NCBI RefSeq assembly: GCF_022201045.2 | Contig: NC_068560.1 | Coordinates: 38,465,001-38,529,000 of the forward strand | DNA: 64,000 bases | Direction of reading: 5' to 3' | From: Citrus sinensis | Taxonomy: Eukaryota > Streptophyta > Magnoliopsida > Sapindales > Rutaceae | Part shown: in pieces, positions 57,637 to 64,000 of the stretch | Position numbering within the stretch: the stretch's first letter is position 1 | Layout of the letters: each line of letters opens with the position of its first letter | Position numbers and translations under genes: made by a program | The notes under the pieces: model-generated | Database searches by the model: none | The model's input: the letters and a program-made list of their open reading frames with translations, nothing else | Told to the model about the DNA's origin: nothing

Positions 57637-60415
57637 TCTTCTCTTTTCCTTACCAAAACCTAAACCATATTCTCATTTCTATCTTCATACAAGCTCTTCA
57701 TCCAATAAACCCACATGATGTCTGCTTGAAGCACAAGTACACAATTTAAGTAAGTAAAGGTGAAAATTTCAATAAAATCACACAAACTTAAACAAAAAAG
57801 GTTCTTTTCCATTCTCAACAAAACAGAGAGTAAAAACAAACATATTCAAATTTATCAACAGAAATGTACTTACACATGTACAAAAATGAAAATTTTCAGA
57901 TCCACAAAACCCTAAAAACGTACTTTTACCACAAAAAGGTTCACAAAATACACAATTCATAACGCTCATTAACCAGCTCGAATCATAACCGTCTGATCAA
58001 ATATCATAAACACAAGAATCAAGCAATTACAATAAAAGCAGACAGCAGAAACGTTGCGAGATCAAAACGCAGCGTTTATGAAACTTACAGAAATGTGAAA
58101 GCAAAATCGGTTTCTGCGAAGTGGTTGAATGTGAAAAAGCAAACAATATAAAGACGAGATTCCAGATGTTGGTCCTGTCCGAGCGGAAGCAAGTTTTAAT
58201 TTCGTTTATTTATTTATTTTTTCTGTTTGGTTATTTAAATTTAATAGTAACTAAAAATAAATAAATAAAATAATTGAAACAAATAGTTAGTATTTTTGTC
58301 CTCCGTGTTCGTGTTCTGTTGGTGCGGCTAAAATTAGTAAAAGCGACATAATACTGATTAATAAAAGCGACTCATCAGCTCCTCGCTTTTCCATTTGGCA
58401 TTCTCTATCTCTGCTTTCCATTTTTCGCTTTTATTTTTAAAATTGAGTTTTGTTTGTGTACGGGCGCGTCCTTCAACGGTTATTGTCCGATTCATATCGC
58501 AGCCGTTCGATTGTAAAAGCGGAGGCGTTATGGGCTCGGGTCCCTGTGGATTTGGACCCACGCAGATTGTGATCTTGTGAGGTAACACTAGTAAATTCGT
58601 TGCTTTAGTTATGCACGTGCGAGGTTATGTTGTGTTTGACTGTTTGTAACAGTTGACACAGCGGAATGCCCGGCAACGAAGGTGGAAGTGAATTTTCATC
58701 GGTTGCCCCTCACCTCTTATTAAGAAAAATCTTTGAGGATTTAAAAAATTTTCGTTTTGCTTAACATTAGAATTAGAAATTTGTCAAAATCGGTTTTGAT
58801 TTTGACCACCAAAGCAATAATAAGCAAAACTTCAAAATTTAGTTCGATAATGAGAATGTTGGAATTAAATTTAAATAATTGATTGAATAGTACTCTAATT
58901 AAGTTGTGTGTGGGGCAGTGCACCATACATTTTTCAAATATTTCTCTTAGAAATGTATCCTTAATCTACATGTAAGAGAGACCCGAGTCCGTTCTAACTT
59001 TATCAAAATGTTGATGAGTAAGTAAGCATAATTCATTTATTACCTCAAAATATAGGTAGTATTATTTATAACAAATGGTGATCAACTCCCTCCTATCAAT
59101 TTAAAAACAAATGGTAATTGAGTCCCTCCTACTAATTTAGTCTCACATATAAATTATAGGGACTTAATCCACTCTTATCAGTTTTGGTTGATAACATATT
59201 CTAAAAATATTATCAAAATTGAAATAATAAAAAATAAATCTTTTAAATTATGATTAGGGTGATTAATGTATGTAATTAACTACTGTTATACAAATTTTAA
59301 AAAATAAGTACTATCAAGGATTTTATCTTATATGAGTTTTAACTGGATATGACATTCATTTTATTAGATGGTATAATAATAATAATTTAACAAGCTTTGA
59401 AACTCAAGTTATATCTTTTAACTTTTAGGTTTTTTAGTGGGATTATTGTTTGAAGGAATATACAGCGAGATTAATTGGTGGGCGCATCATTAAATTTCAC
59501 AAATATAGGATAAGAAAATGGAAAGCATATTGGGGTCATGATGACACCAAACTTGGAAATTATAATACATGATGGCCAATGTAGGCATGGGGCCACATGA
59601 CCTTTCATTTTAGGACACGTAATATATTATGTCGATGGCCCGTAACTATTAATACCGTTTTTCTCCGCCTCAAACTCAAAAGGTGTATACTATAAACATT
59701 TATTTTTCAAACAATATTTACGTAGAAGACCATCATGGCCTCATGGGCCGGACAAGCGATCGATGCCCAACCTGATTGGCTGATCCAGTGTGGGCCGGTG
59801 TTTTGGTCAATAATTTTTAGAATTTGTCCATGCCTAAGGTTTGATTTAAGCACGAGTTGAACTATTGGCACCCCTTTATAACCTTTATAAAACCATTCTC
59901 CTATTATAATTACAATAAAGACGAATTAAATCTAAATGTAATTAAATTCATATACTATTTCTCTCTCTATAAGTTTCTCTTGAGAACTTTACACCCGCAC
60001 CTACACTAATATCTTTTATTTTCCTCTTTTCTGACAAACACATTGCATTCTAATTTTTTATTTTATATTATTTTCTCGCTTATCATTTTTTATTTCAAAA
60101 AATTAGGAAATGATTATTTGAGTTTATTTATAATTCTACTTAATATATATATTTCAAAAATTTATAAACAAACTGTAGTTATTTTTTTTAAATCAACTTT
60201 GTAATTAGCGTTGAGTGAAAGAAACTGAAATTTTATTTTATTTTATATTTAAATCAGAAAGAAACTAAAAAAAATTACATTTAAAAAGGATATTTTGGGA
60301 ATTTAAATAAGGATTTGACAAGAAAAGGGGTTTGAAAAAAAATTTTCCGGGCGCTGATGATTGCGTTTGACTGTTTAAACACAGAAGCCGAAGGGAAGAA
60401 GAAACGAAAAAGAAG
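57637..60415. other. F-box promoter, AT-rich spacer and CNPY-gene promoter
   Basis: 57637-58200 is the leader and promoter of the F-box gene and may hold a 5'-UTR intron. 58390-58690 is GC-richer but has no coding signal. 59070-59150 contains two copies of an approximately 40-base unit (ACAAATGGT.AT..A.TCCCTCCTA.). The rest is AT-rich. Confidence 0.4.
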
Positions 60416-62288
60416 ATGGCGAAGTCAGTGACTTGTCTTGTAATTACGCTCGCCATTTTCTCCGTCGCGGCTTCGATCGACGAGAAATGCGGAGCCTGCA
60501 ATGCCGTTGCAGTAAGTCTTTACTTGATTTTAAAACAGGAAATAAAAGCATGACGGATCTAATTTATGGTTTGAAAATTGGAATAATTCTGTAGGAGGAG
60601 CTAGAGCGTGGACTTTCAAAGGTATGAACTTTATCATTTTTACATAGGTTTAATTTTGATGTTCCTTTATAGTATCTTGATATGCAATTGGTATTTTATT
60701 AGGAAAAAACGAGGAATCATTTGGATTTGAGACATAGATTGGACTCCAAAGGCCAACGTGAAGGAAAGTTAATCGATTACAGGTATAAAACTGAAATTGT
60801 ATCTTTTGCTCTTTCATTTTTTTTTCTCTTTTGTTACAGAATTTTTGTTCAATGCGATCCAGAAGTGTTAGTTATTTGTGTTAGTATGTAATTGTTGAAT
60901 GATGGTGCTAAAGTGTCTGCAAGATCAATCACGGAATGCTTATGATAGGAAGTGGCTGATGACTATGTATTTTTTGCAGAGTAAGTGAGCTTCGAGTTGT
61001 TGAGCTATTGGATGGACTTTGTGATAAGATGCAAGACTACACTCTGGAGAAGGTACTTTTGATACTGAATTAGTTTCTTCATTGTGTAATGTTATGCTTT
61101 TTGTATTGGAGCCACTTGGAAGAAAAACCTGTTTACAAGGTTCAACTTATTACCTAAAAATTTTCACTCTCTGGCGCATGCATTTTGGCTCATTCATATC
61201 TTTTGATATCCGTCGGTATATTTATTGTTTTTGCAGATAGATTCAACCAGACAAGATTGGATCAGAGTAGATAATTGGGAAAACCTTTCCATTAGTATGT
61301 TATTATTTTTTCATATCATTAACATGGTAATTTCATTACTTGTTCTAGCTAACGTGCTGGTAAAAGTTTTGTTTGGGGCATCCATGATGCTTGTAGTTCT
61401 CTGAGCTTTTTGTTTGATTGAATTAGACTTAAGTTAAAAGATTCTTTCATGTCTGATGATATGACCTCAGATTTGCGATTGAAACTCAATAATTCAGCTT
61501 AAAATGTCTTTGTGATTGGACTTATGCATCCTTGGTTGCGTTGGCAGTTCATCAAAATGGTGCTTAGTGTTGCAGGATATTTGATTGATTTCTTTGCTTT
61601 CTCTTGATGACTTGCGCTACATCCAGCATCTTTCTTGCAACATTCATGACTTTTGAACTTATTTGTTAGGTTTCATTAAGCTTCAATCAAATTTACAAGT
61701 ACTTCTTTGTTTCTAGGTAAACAAGAAGCTAAAGCATATGCTAATGATATTTCTACTTATTGTGGAAGGTGAGACATAAAATTTTTACCATACCACTTTA
61801 TATGCCATTTAGCATATAATATCAGTAATTAATCAAGTTTCTTATAATGAAATAGGTTACTTGAGGAAACTGAAGATGAGGTGAACTTTCTTATATCTGC
61901 CTATGAATAACTAGCATTTTTGAAGTCACATTTGCTTGTCCGTGAGATATTTATATTGAGAATGATTTTGATTGCTGTTGCAGTTGGCAAAATTGATAAA
62001 GAAAGGATCACTTAGAACAGGAGATGTAAGCAAGGTTCTATGTGAAGATTTGAGCAAGCACTGCAACAAGTCAAGGTAATGTTGACTATTCCTTACCCAC
62101 TTCCTATAATGCGTAGAATTTAGGAAGCGTGTACTTTCATTTAAGAGAGACACTTTTCTAAACCATTATACTCATGCAAACTGCTCATGGCTTGTCGTCT
62201 GTGGTGTTTCTATATATATATATATATAATATGCAGTGGCTCGCAGAGACTGGAATATTACAGTAATGAATCTTATGGAGAACTTTGA
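60416..62288 (+). CDS. Canopy/MIR-interacting saposin-like (DUF3456) secretory protein, 9 exons, 184 aa
   Basis: Exons are 60416-60511, 60595-60621, 60703-60782, 60980-61052, 61237-61294, 61717-61768, 61856-61880, 61984-62075 and 62237-62288, GT-AG and in phase. Residues 1-20 form a signal peptide (MAKSVTCLVITLAIFSVAAS). Then come CGACNAVAEELERGL, the RVSELRVVELLDGLCDKMQD block, NDISTYCGRLLEE and VLCEDLSKHCNK. Six paired cysteines in this spacing define the saposin-like Canopy (CNPY/MSAP) fold. Animal relatives are ER proteins assisting folding and traffic of receptors. The plant role is little known. No K/HDEL retention signal ends the protein (it ends SYGEL), so it may be retained by partners or secreted. 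Exons 2 and 7 are micro-exons of 27 and 25 bases. Confidence 0.88.
62211..62228. repeat. (TA)9 run before the last CNPY exon
   Basis: A short TA microsatellite lying 8 bases before the acceptor of the final exon (62237), between branch point and splice site. Length change here could affect splicing. Confidence 0.85.
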
Positions 62289-63810
62289 GCTTCCATGCTT
62301 ATTGCTTCATCAGAAGAAAAGAGTTGAAGTAAATTAATTGTAGAACAAAATTAAAGACGGCGTCCCTCCAGAAGTGGCTGGGATATGCTTGTGAGGATAA
62401 CTGAAAAGAATTTAAATCTAGTTCGACGCATTTCTTTTTTCAAATTCAAAAATTTCAGTAACGCTGTGTTTAGTCTTTACTACTTGTATCGGCGACATCT
62501 TCCTTTTTTGTTTTATATTATTTTTCTTTGAAAGAGGCGTGACTAGTCTATTTCCTTGTCTACACGTAAACTTCCTTTCAAGTTTCAAACATACATATGC
62601 TAACTTCATAGCATCCAGGCAAACAGCTTGCCTCTGGGAAACCAACCACAATAGTCTACTAATAATACATCTTATTTTTCAGAAGCTTAGCAACTAATAA
62701 TGCTATCTTCTTTTTTATAAGCTTAGTCTAATCAACGGATCAAATAAGATGATCATTAGATTTAGGGTAAATGCTCTTTTAGACCATATACTTTGAGCCA
62801 ATTGCGTAATTGGTTCTTGTATTTTAAAAATTACCTTCAAAGTCAGTTGTCGTATATTTGTTTCCGTCAAAATCTGTGTATTTTCACTTGTTCAGATTCA
62901 GCAATTATCAAAGAGACGGCTTTTTGCGTAGTTTTTTAAATTACAAAGGTTAATTAGACGATCGATTCAAAGTGTGGCGAGTATCTGTACAATCAACTCT
63001 AGAAAGTTTGAACAATGAAATCATCTCAATTGCAGAGGATCAACAATTAACAAATTCAAAGTCAAGTTAGGGGCAGGTAAAGACCGTAACTCTGTAGAAC
63101 GAAGGCCCTACAATTGAGAGTCTATTTATCCTCTTTGTCTTTGGCATCCTGACACAAAACAAACGTAAGACGCGTTTTTCTCGTTACCAAAACAGTTTGT
63201 CATGGTCAACTACACATTTGACATTTCTCTAACTCTCAGAGACGGTGGGGACCCTCACCCTCACCACACATTTGACTTCCTCCGTCTCCGATTCATTTGT
63301 TTTTATATGCTAACTAATTTAAGTTGAAATTACCTCGATTACATTCACTCAATCGTTTGCTCTGTCGCCCCTACTTATCAAGATGTTGAAACAAAGTTCC
63401 AATGACCCATTCGTAATTTAAATTTTCACTAGATTTATTAATCTTTATCATTTCAATTGCATATCTCGAATACAGAAGAAAGCAAATATGCCGTCATGGA
63501 TTTATGACCCAGTTTTTTTTTTTTTAGAAAAAAAAAAGAAAAAGAAATTCTATGTAAAGCAATTATTGCAGCAATTTAATGAACTCGTATGCTTCAATTT
63601 CATAATAATAAACTAAATTCATTAAGCATACTAATCAACTGATTCAAATCATACAATTAATGACTAAATGCAGTTTAATTTTTTTTAAAAAAAAGGCATA
63701 GTATATCAATCACTTCATTTTCATACTATTTACAATGAAAAAAAAAATAGAAAATGAGGAAACAGTACAAATAATCAACTAATTGATTCCTAGTACAACA
63801 TGACTTTGAC
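62289..63810. other. CNPY 3' UTR and spacer
   Basis: 62289-62690 is the likely 3' UTR. 62755-62900 contains GGGTAAATGCTCTTTTAGAC, CATATACTTTGAGCCAATTG and GTAATTGGTTCTTGTA, wording typical of a dispersed plant repeat seen near many genes. 63500-63780 is A- and T-rich. No exon is supported. Confidence 0.4.
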
Positions 63811-64000
63811 TTATCTCGGATGTACAAAATCAGCAAACTCAAAGAATGAGGAGTTTATTTCCTCTGAACGAGCCTGAATGTCGACCATGGCTAAGGAAGC
63901 AGTAGCAACAACAGCAGCAGTAACAAGACCAACAAGAATAATGCCCTTAACCACAGGATCCTCCTCCAATGAGTACACACAGAACTCTTTGAATTGAATC
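63811..64000 (-). CDS. C-terminal part of a small membrane protein, running off the window
   Basis: From the window edge an open minus-strand frame of 62 codons ends at a TAA (63811-63813). It reads QFKEFCVYSLEEDPVVKGII, then LVGLVTAAVVATASLAMV, a clear single membrane segment. After it come VDIQARSEEIN and an aromatic tail FFEFADFVHPR. The codon pattern and the clean hydrophobic segment between charged ends argue for a real exon, but I do not recognise the family. The 5' part lies outside the window. Confidence 0.55.
   Translation of the reverse strand, partial: IQFKEFCVYSLEEDPVVKGIILVGLVTAAVVATASLAMVDIQARSEEINSSFFEFADFVHPR

Noticed and set aside
1-64000. CRISPR arrays, operons, phage or other prokaryotic systems
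   Set aside because: Direct repeats in the window are single duplications, microsatellites or coding repeats. Genes are intron-rich plant genes with no operon-like spacing.

Overview
The window is nuclear DNA of a eudicot plant, probably a woody rosid. A Citrus-like genome is my best guess, but that is inference only. The evidence is about a dozen intron-rich plant genes, AT-rich spacers, plant transposon fossils and no bacterial-type operons. Exon models were joined by hand from reading frame, GT-AG borders, phase continuity and recalled family sequence. No search was run.

Layout. 1-4.9 kb: a TANGO2-like gene (+) and an organellar PPR gene (-). 4.9-10.2 kb: repeat-rich spacer with small inverted-repeat MITEs, a long-TIR Mutator-like element carrying a gene-fragment-like stretch, and a decayed Ty3/gypsy fossil. 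10.5-11.7 kb: an HMGB chromatin gene (+). 11.7-20.5 kb: a second repeat-rich spacer dominated by a decayed Ty1/copia fossil on the minus strand. 20.5-22.1 kb: a WOX13-clade homeobox gene (+). 22.8-31.5 kb: a 28-exon FANCJ/BRIP1 helicase gene (-). 35.0-36.7 kb: a second PPR gene (+). 38.2-44.5 kb: an EH-domain gene of the AtEH/Pan1 type, a TPLATE-complex subunit (+). 46.4-49.8 kb: a divergent pair of small genes of unknown function. 51.8-54.7 kb: a SAUL1/PUB44-type U-box E3 ligase (+). 55.9-57.6 kb: an F-box/kelch gene (-). 60.4-62.3 kb: a Canopy/MSAP-type secretory protein (+). The window ends inside a small membrane-protein gene (-).

The genes do not form one pathway. The order TANGO2-like, HMGB, WOX, FANCJ, EH, small coiled-coil gene, SAUL1 matches what I recall of Arabidopsis chromosome 1 around AT1G20680-AT1G20780, so this looks like an old conserved gene block with PPR genes and repeats between.

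The most interesting signal is in the FANCJ gene. Behind the complete Fe-S helicase core the predicted protein has a C-terminal paired-CxxC module that resembles the Mis18/Yippee zinc fold, which I do not know to be described for this helicase.
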